A DNA stretch of 13,901 nucleotides from Candidatus Omnitrophota bacterium (GTDB lineage Bacteria; Omnitrophota; Koll11; Zapsychrales; Fredricksoniimonadaceae). The notes below the pieces were generated by a model. That model was not told the origin of the DNA. It did not search any database and worked only from the letters and a program-made list of their open reading frames with translations. Position 1 is the first letter of the stretch; the number at the start of each line of letters is the position of its first letter. The position numbers and the translations under genes are program-made. Of this stretch, positions 1-7,053 are shown one piece after another. The stretch covers positions 1 to 13,901 of the forward strand of contig JADFXE010000031.1 in assembly GCA_015233705.1 (NCBI GenBank), read 5' to 3'.

Positions 1-72
1 CCAACGCGCTTTGCGGACAAAACGTCGGCAGCAAGCCCCTCTCAGGACTCGCCGAACACGATTCAAAACCCG

Positions 73-1728
73 ATGACCAAGCGAACATTCGAACCCAAGA
101 TCATCACGGTCTTGCGCGAAGGCTACAGCCTTTCTGCTTTCGGCAAGGACCTCCTGGCCGGACTCATCGTCGGCATTGTGGCGCTGCCTTTGTCGATCGC
201 CATTGCCATTGCCTCGGGCGCCAAACCCGAGCAGGGGCTGATCACTGCCTTTGTCGGGGGACTCGTCATTTCGCTTCTCTCCGGAAGCCGCGTGCAGATC
301 GGCGGGCCGACCGGTGCCTTCATCATCATCGTATCCACTATCTCGGCGCAATACGGCTATGAAGGGCTGGCCGCCGCAACGCTCATGGCAGGCGTCATCC
401 TGGTCCTCATGGGCCTTATGCGTCTGGGTGACATCATCAAATACATCCCGTACCCGGTGACCGTCGGATTCACCAGCGGCATTGCTCTGGTCATCTTCAC
501 GACCCAGATCCCGGACCTTCTGGGCCTTACCCTGGCCAAAATTCCGACGAACTTTGTCGACAAATGGGTCGCCTGCGCTCAAAATCTTCCCACCTTCAAT
601 CCCTGTGCTGTGCTGTTGGGAATCGTCACGGTCCTGATCATCCTGATCTGGCCCCGCATCGACAAACGACTGCCAGGAACACTCATCGCGATCCTGGTAA
701 CGACCGCGATCGTGGCCTGGCTCAAACTTCCAGTTGCGACGATCGGCAGCCGATTCGGGGAAGTGCCGCACACCTTTCCCCTGCCGCACCTGCCGCACCT
801 GGACCAGGCGATCGTGACCCGCCTGATGCCGCCGGCCATGACCATCGCGCTGCTGGCGGGAATCGAATCGCTTCTGTCCGCCGTTGTCGCCGACGGCATG
901 CTTGGCACCAGGCATCGCTCGAACATGGAACTTGTGGGACAGGGCTTGGCAAACATCCTCTCCCCGATCTTTAACGGTATTCCGGCCACCGGGGCCATTG
1001 CCCGCACGGCCACCAATATCAAGAACGGCGGACGCACGCCGATCGCCGGCATGGTCCACGCAATCATGATCCTGGTCCTGTTTTTATTCTGCGGCCAATG
1101 GGCCAGGCTCATCCCTATGCCATGCCTCGCCGGGATACTGGTCGTGATCGCCTACAACATGAGCGAATGGCGCCACTTCCGCCAGCTATTAAGCAGCCCG
1201 CAGGGCGATGTACTGGTCCTTATTCTGACTTTTGGATTAACGGTCCTGGTAGACCTGACAGTGGCGATCGAGACGGGTGTCGTGCTTGCCGCGCTGTTAT
1301 TCATGCACCGTATGGCCGAGGCCACGCACATTGACCTGGTCGATGAGGATGAAAATAACGGACGGCCGCACGAATATGAAGGAGTTCCCGAAGGGGTTGA
1401 GATCTTTGAACTGCACGGGCCGTTCTTTTTCGGCGCGGTAGACAAGTTCCGCGAAGCGATCAGCTCTTTCAAAAAATTACCTAAAGTCCTGATCCTGCGC
1501 ATGAGCGCAGTCCCGGCGGTCGATGCCTCGGCTGTCAGCTCGCTTGAGCGGCTCATTACCGAGGCCAAGCGCAACGGCACGCACATTGTCATCGCCGGCG
1601 TCAGCCACAAGGTCTTCAAGACCTTTCACAAGACCGGTCTCGACGAAAAGATCGGCATCGATAACATCCTCTCCGACGTTCCCCTGGCCCTGGCCCAGGC
1701 GATCACCCTGATAGAAGAAGCGAAATAA
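73..1728 (+). CDS. SulP (SLC26) family anion transporter with C-terminal STAS domain
   Basis: Predicted inner-membrane carrier for sulfate, bicarbonate or another small anion, coupled to H+ or Na+; the substrate cannot be read from the sequence. A hydrophobic block of about 420 residues carries SulP hallmarks: the early segment GIVALPLSIAIAIASG (34-49), GSRVQIGGPTGAF (71-83), PYPVTVGFTSGIAL (126-139), and an ESLLSAVVADGM stretch near 264. A cytoplasmic STAS domain follows from about 441 to 545, with its loop DASA at 484-487 where many relatives have DASG. Length (551 residues) is normal. The ATG at 73 gives a typical SulP N-terminus, but no Shine-Dalgarno is visible and the frame is open to base 1 without another ATG, GTG or TTG, so the true start could lie outside the window. 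It converges on the downstream operon. Family is secure; transported ion unknown. Confidence 0.93.
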   Translation: MTKRTFEPKIITVLREGYSLSAFGKDLLAGLIVGIVALPLSIAIAIASGAKPEQGLITAFVGGLVISLLSGSRVQIGGPTGAFIIIVSTISAQYGYEGLAAATLMAGVILVLMGLMRLGDIIKYIPYPVTVGFTSGIALVIFTTQIPDLLGLTLAKIPTNFVDKWVACAQNLPTFNPCAVLLGIVTVLIILIWPRIDKRLPGTLIAILVTTAIVAWLKLPVATIGSRFGEVPHTFPLPHLPHLDQAIVTRLMPPAMTIALLAGIESLLSAVVADGMLGTRHRSNMELVGQGLANILSPIFNGIPATGAIARTATNIKNGGRTPIAGMVHAIMILVLFLFCGQWARLIPMPCLAGILVVIAYNMSEWRHFRQLLSSPQGDVLVLILTFGLTVLVDLTVAIETGVVLAALLFMHRMAEATHIDLVDEDENNGRPHEYEGVPEGVEIFELHGPFFFGAVDKFREAISSFKKLPKVLILRMSAVPAVDASAVSSLERLITEAKRNGTHIVIAGVSHKVFKTFHKTGLDEKIGIDNILSDVPLALAQAITLIEEAK

Positions 1729-1764
1729 AAGCGGGGGCAGCCTCCGAACGGAAACGGTCCCCGC
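1725..1764 (-). terminator. Rho-independent terminator of the mscS-like/fprA/CDF/dedA operon
   Basis: Read on the - strand, a GCGGGG...CCCCGC stem (arms 1759-1764 and 1731-1736, extendable by a G-U pair) closes a 22-base loop that holds a small inner CCG/CGG pairing. It is followed directly by TTTTATTTCG. It sits 20 bases after the DedA stop. On the + strand the hairpin is followed by ATATCATTC rather than a T run, so it should work mainly for the - strand operon, though the stem may also slow transcripts from the SulP gene. Confidence 0.7.
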
Positions 1765-1783
1765 ATATCATTCAGCCAAAAAT

Positions 1784-2359
1784 TTACGCCTGCGCAGCCT
1801 TCTTCTTTTTGATCAGCCAGTAAACTCCGCCGATGATCCCGATCACAAGTAAAACTAAAAGGGTTGGCTTCGTGTATTGGACAACGGCCTTACCAAAATA
1901 CGATAACACAACAAGCCGAGGCACAACGCCGACAATGGTTCCCAGAATAAACAATCCGAACGGCACCTTGGCCATACCCGAGGCGATCGAAAAAACCTTG
2001 AACGGCACCACCGGCAGGACCCGGCCCAAAAAAACGCCCCAGGCGCCATACTTGGCGGAAAAATTCTGCGCCTTCTCAATGTGGTGGGGCTTCAGAAGCA
2101 GGAACCTTCCGAATTTCAGGATCAACGGCAGGCCAGCGAACCGTCCGATCGCATATCCGACCATGCCGCCGAGCGTTGAGCCAAGCGATCCGTACACCAC
2201 GATCGTGACCAGCGGCAACCCCATGGCGCCGGCAGCGGCGATCACGACCTCAGAGGGGATCGGGATGACGCTGGACTCCAGGAACATGGCGATAAAAAGC
2301 CCGATGTTACCGTACTGGTCGATCAGGGCCGCGATCTGGGGAGGCATATGTTCAGTCAT
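1784..2359 (-). CDS. DedA/VTT-domain (SNARE-associated) integral membrane protein
   Basis: DedA-superfamily inner-membrane protein; members act in membrane potential maintenance and as lipid scramblases or flippases (for example undecaprenyl phosphate recycling). Visible marks are FLESSVIPIPSEVVI (26-40), with a re-entrant-loop acidic residue E28 and the IPIPSE turn, and the second re-entrant motif GRVLPVVPFKVFSIASG (112-128). The VPFK version, rather than the common PGVR, resembles the TVP38/TMEM64-like branch. Several hydrophobic helices follow and the protein ends in a KKKKAAQA basic tail. Length (191 residues) is normal. The ATG overlaps the CDF stop by one base (TAATG), indicating translational coupling, and it is the last gene before a terminator. 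Family is clear; specific substrate is not. Confidence 0.9.
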   Translation of the reverse strand: MTEHMPPQIAALIDQYGNIGLFIAMFLESSVIPIPSEVVIAAAGAMGLPLVTIVVYGSLGSTLGGMVGYAIGRFAGLPLILKFGRFLLLKPHHIEKAQNFSAKYGAWGVFLGRVLPVVPFKVFSIASGMAKVPFGLFILGTIVGVVPRLVVLSYFGKAVVQYTKPTLLVLLVIGIIGGVYWLIKKKKAAQA

Positions 2360-3279
2360 TATTTCGGCTCCGGGTGGATAACTACATCAGCTCCGGGAGA
2401 CACAGCCTCGACGGCACGCTCAATGTCTTCGGTCAGCCGATGCGCTTCGTTTAAGGTTTTATTGCCGTCCATCAGGACGTGCAGATCGATAAAAACATGC
2501 GCGCCGGAAGCACGGATGCGGACAAAATGGCAGTTCAGCACACCAGGCACGCCCTCGGTCGCGGCAATGACCTTCTTCTCCAGCCCGGCGGGAGCGGCAT
2601 CCAGAAGGACGTTGATGGTGCGCGCGCCCAGCTTCCAGCTGACCTGGATCACGATCAGTCCAACGACGATGGCTGCAATCGCATCCGCATAATGCAGAAA
2701 GTCCGGCCCCTTGAACAAATCCCCCAGACCAACGCACAGCAACCCCAAAATGACGACCGCCGAACTCCAGATATCCGTCGAGAAATGCAACGCATCCGCC
2801 TCCAGCGCCTGGCTGTTGTGCTTGTGCGCCACCCGGTAAAGCATCCGCGAACGCGACACATCCACAATGATCGAAATGATCATGACCGCATACGACCAGA
2901 CATTGACCTCGATCTCGACCTTGTGGGTCAAAAGCCGCTCCATCGCGGCGTAGATGATCCAAAAACAGGTCACCAAAAGAAGGAGCGTCTCGAACAAGGC
3001 GGAAAGATTTTCGTATTTGCCATGCCCATAAGGATGGACACGATCCGCCGGCTTGGAGGAAACGCGCACGGCAAACCAGGTGATGACCGCAGCCACCAGA
3101 TCCAGCCCGGAATGGAGCGCCTCGGCGAGAATGCCCAAACTTCCGGTCGTGAACCCCACGACCAGCTTGAGCCCGACCAGACCGCAGGCGGCAAAGACCG
3201 AACTGCCGGCGGCCTTGCTCTTTTCCCTGTCCGCTTCAGCCATCATCTGCGGTGTCTGTCGTTTGGAAAATGAGGTCAT
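2359..3279 (-). CDS. Cation diffusion facilitator (CDF) metal efflux transporter
   Basis: Proton-coupled divalent metal exporter of the inner membrane. The hydrophobic domain carries the two intramembrane metal-site motifs: HSGLD (H56, D60) in the second helix and HFSTD (H165, D169) in the fifth. The HxxxD/HxxxD pair is typical of zinc-type transporters rather than the DxxxD manganese type. HPYGHGKYEN (82-91) is the usual loop after helix 2. The C-terminal cytoplasmic metal-binding domain runs from about 220 (RTINVLLDAAP) to the end. I chose the ATG at 3279 (306 residues) over a start 13 codons upstream. It is preceded by a GAAGGTGA ribosome site, begins with a family-like N-terminus, and makes a 4-base ATGA overlap with the flavodiiron gene. 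Zinc specificity is inferred. Confidence 0.93.
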   Translation of the reverse strand: MTSFSKRQTPQMMAEADREKSKAAGSSVFAACGLVGLKLVVGFTTGSLGILAEALHSGLDLVAAVITWFAVRVSSKPADRVHPYGHGKYENLSALFETLLLLVTCFWIIYAAMERLLTHKVEIEVNVWSYAVMIISIIVDVSRSRMLYRVAHKHNSQALEADALHFSTDIWSSAVVILGLLCVGLGDLFKGPDFLHYADAIAAIVVGLIVIQVSWKLGARTINVLLDAAPAGLEKKVIAATEGVPGVLNCHFVRIRASGAHVFIDLHVLMDGNKTLNEAHRLTEDIERAVEAVSPGADVVIHPEPK

Positions 3280-4469
3280 TTCACCTTCCCCGCAAACGCC
3301 CGGCCGTAAGCAACGCACTGATCAATCGCCTCCGGCGAAGGTTCCCAGACATTGGTAATGCCATCGTCCACGACCTCATAGCCGATCTCGCGCAGAATCC
3401 CGGTCAGGCGCTTCTGCCCCTCGCCGGACCAGCCGTAACAGCCGAAGGCGGCCGCTTTTTTGCCCTTGTAGGCAAACCCGCGCAGTTCCTCGAGAACTGC
3501 GGCGACAGAACTTAACACGCACTTGTTATGCGACGGCGAACCGATCAGAACCGCCTTGGAACGGAAGACCTCGGTCGCAACATCATTCTTGTCAGCCTTG
3601 GCCAGGTTAAAAACATTGACCGCCGTACCTGGCGATGCCTCACGGATGCCGCGGGCGATCGCCTCGGCCATGATCCCGGTTCCGCCCCAGATCGTGTCGT
3701 ACAGGACCGTGATGCGGTCTTCCTTATAACTCTCGGCCCACGCCTCGTAAGTGGTAAAAAGCTTATGCATATTCCCGCGCCAGGAGGCGCCGTGCGCGGT
3801 CAGGATCATTTCTATGGGCAAATTCATGGCCTCGATTTCCATCATCTTGGCGTCGACCAGCTTGCTCCAGGGAGCGATGATGTTGGCGTAATACTTGATC
3901 GCCTCGGCCCACAGGACCTCCTGATCCTCCAGGTCAGCCCAGAACTTGTCCGTCGCAAAATGCTGGCCAAAGGCGTCGCTGGAAAAAAGGATCTTGTCCT
4001 CCGTCAGATACGCGAACATCGTGTCCGGCCAGTGCAACATCGCGGCCTCGATGAAAACCAGCTTCTTGCCGTTGCCAAGATCGAGCGAATCACCGGTACG
4101 CACGGGCTTGAAATTCCAGTCCTTATGAAAATGCCCCTTGATCGATTTCACGCCGTTATGCGAACAGTAGACCGGGACGCCGGGCAGGCGCTCCATGAGT
4201 TTTGCCAGCGCACCCGAATGGTCGATCTCGGCGTGCAGGACGATCACGGCATCGATCTGCTTCAGATCCACATCTTCAGGCAGCTCGCGAAGATACTCCT
4301 CCTGAAATGGCTCCCAGACCGTGTCGATCAAGACGGTCTTCTCTTCCTTGATCAGATAGGAATTGTACGTCGAGCCGTGATGGGTGGACAATTCATCGCC
4401 GTGAAACTTGCGCAGTTTCCAGTCGATCACTCCGTTCCAATACACATTATTCTTTATTTTCTTAAGCAT
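3276..4469 (-). CDS. fprA: Flavodiiron protein (A-type flavoprotein, O2/NO reductase)
   Basis: Cytoplasmic enzyme reducing O2 to water and/or NO to N2O, a detoxification role in anaerobes. The N-terminal metallo-beta-lactamase-like domain (about 1-250) has every diiron ligand: H79, E81, D83 and H84 in HAEIDH, then H146, D165 and H226. The flavodoxin domain (about 254-397) starts with VLYDTIWGGTG and contains GSPSHNKC (310-317), both FMN-binding loops. Length of 397 is the class A size; there is no fused rubredoxin or flavin reductase module, and no rubredoxin gene lies in the window, so the electron donor is encoded elsewhere. A modest AGGA ribosome site lies before the ATG. It starts 11 bases after the MscS-like stop and overlaps the CDF gene by 4 bases. 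O2 versus NO preference cannot be told. Confidence 0.96.
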   Translation of the reverse strand: MLKKIKNNVYWNGVIDWKLRKFHGDELSTHHGSTYNSYLIKEEKTVLIDTVWEPFQEEYLRELPEDVDLKQIDAVIVLHAEIDHSGALAKLMERLPGVPVYCSHNGVKSIKGHFHKDWNFKPVRTGDSLDLGNGKKLVFIEAAMLHWPDTMFAYLTEDKILFSSDAFGQHFATDKFWADLEDQEVLWAEAIKYYANIIAPWSKLVDAKMMEIEAMNLPIEMILTAHGASWRGNMHKLFTTYEAWAESYKEDRITVLYDTIWGGTGIMAEAIARGIREASPGTAVNVFNLAKADKNDVATEVFRSKAVLIGSPSHNKCVLSSVAAVLEELRGFAYKGKKAAAFGCYGWSGEGQKRLTGILREIGYEVVDDGITNVWEPSPEAIDQCVAYGRAFAGKVK

Positions 4470-4480
4470 ACGCTGTCCTG

Positions 4481-5017
4481 TTAAGCTCTTTTCTGCACAG
4501 TGATCTTGTCCGCCGTGATCTTGGAATTGGGCACGATCACGGTCTTGTCCTCGGCGGTGAGAAAGATCGTGTTGAACATCTGGATCTCCTGAACGACACC
4601 CAGCGCCCCGCCGGCATCAATGGTGTCGCCGATGCCAAAGGGCTGAAAGATGAGGATCATGACGCCCGCCGCAAAGTTCGACAGCGCGCCCTGGAGTGCC
4701 AGGCCGACCGCCAAACCGGCCGCGCCGACCAGCGCCACGAAGGAAGTCGTCTCAACGCCGAGCTTGTTCAGCGCCGCAATGGCGACAAAAATCCAAAGCA
4801 CAAAATAGGTCATGTGCTTGCCGAAAGACACCAGCGCCGGATTAAGTTTGGCCTGTTTCATCAGGTCGCCGACGATATTGGAAGCGATCTTGGCCACCCA
4901 CTGTCCGACGAAAAAAATGACAAAGGCCACGAGCAGGTTCACCAGAAACGGCTGGGCCGCATTAAAAAGCGGCAAAACGTACTTGGAAAATAACTGACTG
5001 AACGATTCACTGGTCAT
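4481..5017 (-). CDS. Short MscS-like mechanosensitive channel lacking the C-terminal cage domain
   Basis: Small-conductance mechanosensitive channel homologue of the inner membrane. Residues 22-44 and 67-88 form two helices, followed by the pore helix GAAGLAVGLALQGALSN (98-114), nearly the same as in E. coli MscS. The beta domain comes next (FQPFGIGDTID, 124-134) and ends with the family's IVPNSKI (161-167). The protein then stops at 178 residues, whereas E. coli MscS has 286: the whole alpha/beta portion of the cytoplasmic vestibule is absent. Only 11 bases separate its stop from fprA, so the missing part is not hidden in another frame. The start is fixed by a strong AAGGAGGTG site 5 bases or so upstream. 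First gene of the four-gene unit. It may be a genuine short form or a truncated, settled variant. Confidence 0.9.
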   Translation of the reverse strand: MTSESFSQLFSKYVLPLFNAAQPFLVNLLVAFVIFFVGQWVAKIASNIVGDLMKQAKLNPALVSFGKHMTYFVLWIFVAIAALNKLGVETTSFVALVGAAGLAVGLALQGALSNFAAGVMILIFQPFGIGDTIDAGGALGVVQEIQMFNTIFLTAEDKTVIVPNSKITADKITVQKRA

Positions 5018-5049
5018 GAGGCACCTCCTTGTTTTAGGGACATTAAAAT

Positions 5050-5078
5050 ATCATAAAAATGAAGAAGACGAAAGAAAA
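5050..5078 (-). promoter_or_regulatory. Candidate promoter of the mscS-like/fprA/CDF/dedA operon
   Basis: On the - strand a TATGAT -10 box (5050-5055) lies 17 bases from a poor -35 match TTTTCT (5073-5078), in an AT-rich stretch between the mnmG terminator and the strong ribosome site of the channel gene. A new promoter is expected here because the preceding gene ends in a terminator, but the -35 overlaps the terminator's T-tract and the match is weak. Confidence 0.35.
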
Positions 5079-5106
5079 AAGGCGCGTAACTACCGGCCCT
5101 CACGCG
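5075..5106 (-). terminator. Rho-independent terminator overlapping the mnmG stop codon
   Basis: Read on the - strand, CGCGTGA (5106-5100, including the TGA stop of mnmG) pairs with TTACGCG (5089-5083) with one G-U pair. The loop is 10 bases and CC then TTTTTT (5080-5075) follows. A hairpin built partly from the stop codon with a T run is a credible terminator, which makes the downstream four-gene unit a separate transcript. Confidence 0.6.
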
Positions 5107-6977
5107 ACTTTCCTCTCTTGAAAATACTTGCGCAGCACGATCATCAGCATGGAGATCGCGGCCGGCGTGACACCCGAGATCCGGTTCGCCTGTCCCAGCG
5201 TAACGGGCCGGAAATGCTCAAGCTTCTGGCGGACCTCATGCGACAGCGCCGGGACCAGGTGGTAATCAAAATCCTGCGGCACACGGATATTCTCCAGATG
5301 CCGGAACTTTTCGACCTCTTTCTTCTGCCGCTGCATGAAACCCTCGTACTTGACCTCATATTCGACCTGCTGCACGACCGCAGGCGGCAGGTCCTGCAGG
5401 CCGGCATCAAACGCGGTAATATCAGCGAAGTTGATCTGCGGACGCTTTAACAGGTCCACCAACGGCCAGCTCTGGCTGACAGACGCTGTGCCTGCTCTTT
5501 CCAGGATGGGATTTACTCCGTCAGGAGGAGCGCTCACCTCGCAGAGACGCTGGATCGTCTTTTGGATCAAATCATATTTCTGCCGGATCCTGGCATGATC
5601 CTCCGAGGACATAAGGCCCAGCCGATAAGAATGATCCGCCAAACGCAAGTCCACATTGTCCTCGCGCACCAAAAGCCGATATTCCACCCGCGAGGTAAAC
5701 ATCCGGTAAGGTTCATTCGTTCCTTTGGTAATAAGATCATCAATCAGGACACCGGCATAGGCCTCGTCGCGGCCGAGATGGAACGGCGCCTTGCCCTGAA
5801 CCTTAAGACCCGCATTGATGCCCGCGATACTCCCCTGCACCGCCGCCTCCTCGTAACCGGTCGTGCCGTTCACCTGACCAGCGAAGAAAAGTCCGGGAAC
5901 ACGCCGGGACTCCAGACCATGCGTCAGCTCCTCGGCAAAAATCACGGCATGCTCGATCGAATAACCATAACGGATGAGCGCCGCCTTCTCCAGTCCCGGG
6001 ATAGTCCGCACAAAAACCTCCTGAACCTCCTCCGGCAGGCCGGTCGAGATGCCGTTGGGATAAACAATATCCGTATCGATCCCGTCGGGCTCAAGAAAGA
6101 CATGGTGCTCGCCGCGGTCAGGGAACTTTTTCAGCTTATCTTCGATCGACGGGCAGTAGCGGACACCGGTCGCGTCGATCTGGCCGGAATACATGGGCGA
6201 AAGATGGAAATTCGCGCGAATGATCTCGTGAGTGGCGGCCGTCGTGCGCGTGATCCAGCACGGCAGAAGTTTCTGTTCTTTGGGAATGAACGACGTCTTA
6301 AAAGAGAACGGCATAGGCGGCTCATCGGAATCCTGACGAGTGAGCTGACTGTAGTCAATCGTCTTTCCGTCAAGCCTGGGCGGCGTGCCGGTCTTGAAAT
6401 TCCGCAGAACAAAGCCCAGGTTCTGGATGCTTTTGGCCAGCGCGAGCGAAGGCTGCTCGTCAATACGCCCGCCGGGAATGATCTTCCTGCCGATATGCAG
6501 GCGGCCGTTCAGGAATGTCCCCGCGGTCACGATCACATTCGCCGCGGCAAAGGCCGTACCGTCGACCAATTTCAATCCGCAGACCTTGCCATGGCTGACC
6601 AGGATCTCGGCCGCTTCGCCGGCGCAAAAATCAAGATGCGGCTGATGACGGACGGCTTCCTGCATGTAAATCCGATAGCGTACCCGGTCAGCCTGCGCGC
6701 GCGAGGAACGGACCGCCTGGCCCTTGGAGGCGTTCAGCTGACGGAACTGGATCCCGGTACGGTCGGTCGCAAGGCCCATTTCACCGCCGAGGATATCGAC
6801 CTCCTTGACGAGCTGCCCCTTACCCACCCCGCCGATCGCGGGATTGCAGCTCATCTGACCAACCGTGTCCAGAGACAGGTTGACCATGAGCGTCGCGATC
6901 CCCATCCGGGCCGGGGCCAGCGCTGCCTCAATGCCGGCATGACCGCCACCAATAACAATGATGCCATATTCTTTCAT
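5100..6977 (-). CDS. mnmG: tRNA uridine-5-carboxymethylaminomethyl modification enzyme MnmG (GidA)
   Basis: With MnmE, this FAD enzyme installs the carboxymethylaminomethyl or aminomethyl group at C5 of wobble U34 in tRNAs reading split NNA/NNG boxes. The N-terminal dinucleotide fold IVIGGGHAGIEAA (7-19) binds FAD. Signature blocks are SCNPAIGGVGKGQLVKEVD (43-61, with C44), NASKGQAVRSSRAQADR (82-98), GTFLNGRLHIG (153-163) and YCPSIEDK with C275, the second functionally important cysteine. The C-terminal MnmE-binding helical region has RVPQDFDYHL, and LGQANRISGVTPAAI near 594-608. Length (625 residues) is standard. An AGGA site precedes the ATG. Neither mnmE nor rsmG, frequent neighbours elsewhere, is in the window, so it appears as a single-gene unit ending in its own terminator. 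Confidence 0.98.
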   Translation of the reverse strand: MKEYGIIVIGGGHAGIEAALAPARMGIATLMVNLSLDTVGQMSCNPAIGGVGKGQLVKEVDILGGEMGLATDRTGIQFRQLNASKGQAVRSSRAQADRVRYRIYMQEAVRHQPHLDFCAGEAAEILVSHGKVCGLKLVDGTAFAAANVIVTAGTFLNGRLHIGRKIIPGGRIDEQPSLALAKSIQNLGFVLRNFKTGTPPRLDGKTIDYSQLTRQDSDEPPMPFSFKTSFIPKEQKLLPCWITRTTAATHEIIRANFHLSPMYSGQIDATGVRYCPSIEDKLKKFPDRGEHHVFLEPDGIDTDIVYPNGISTGLPEEVQEVFVRTIPGLEKAALIRYGYSIEHAVIFAEELTHGLESRRVPGLFFAGQVNGTTGYEEAAVQGSIAGINAGLKVQGKAPFHLGRDEAYAGVLIDDLITKGTNEPYRMFTSRVEYRLLVREDNVDLRLADHSYRLGLMSSEDHARIRQKYDLIQKTIQRLCEVSAPPDGVNPILERAGTASVSQSWPLVDLLKRPQINFADITAFDAGLQDLPPAVVQQVEYEVKYEGFMQRQKKEVEKFRHLENIRVPQDFDYHLVPALSHEVRQKLEHFRPVTLGQANRISGVTPAAISMLMIVLRKYFQERKVA

Positions 6978-7000
6978 ATCGATCCTGGGGCTAATACAAA

Positions 7001-7027
7001 GCCCTGCTCCTCAAGGAAGAGCAGGGC
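7001..7027 (-). terminator. Strong 9-bp hairpin between the unknown gene and mnmG, likely terminator
   Basis: A perfect 9-bp stem (GCCCTGCTC at 7001-7009, GAGCAGGGC at 7019-7027) closes a 9-base loop. On the - strand it is followed by TTTGTATTAG, a broken T-tract, 27 bases after the stop of the unknown gene. It ends only 23 bases before the mnmG ATG, leaving almost no space for a separate mnmG promoter, so it could instead be a leaky terminator or an attenuator-like leader for mnmG. Confidence 0.6.
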
Positions 7028-7053
7028 CTAACAAGTACTATTTTAATTCTCGC

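Noticed and set aside
1731..1764. Hairpin as the terminator of the SulP gene
   Set aside because: On the + strand no T run follows the stem, whereas the - strand has one; it is listed for the opposite operon.
3280..3318. Longer N-terminus of the CDF protein starting at 3318
   Set aside because: It would add 13 unusual residues and a larger overlap with fprA; the ATG at 3279 has a ribosome site and a 4-base overlap.
3528..4484. 318-codon + strand open frame opposite fprA, and a 264-codon one opposite the CDF gene (2479-3273)
   Set aside because: Both mirror genes with complete family motifs; no start context or plausible sequence.
5562..7031. 489-codon + strand open frame opposite mnmG
   Set aside because: Register-aligned shadow of a highly conserved gene, with no ribosome site and no recognisable protein.
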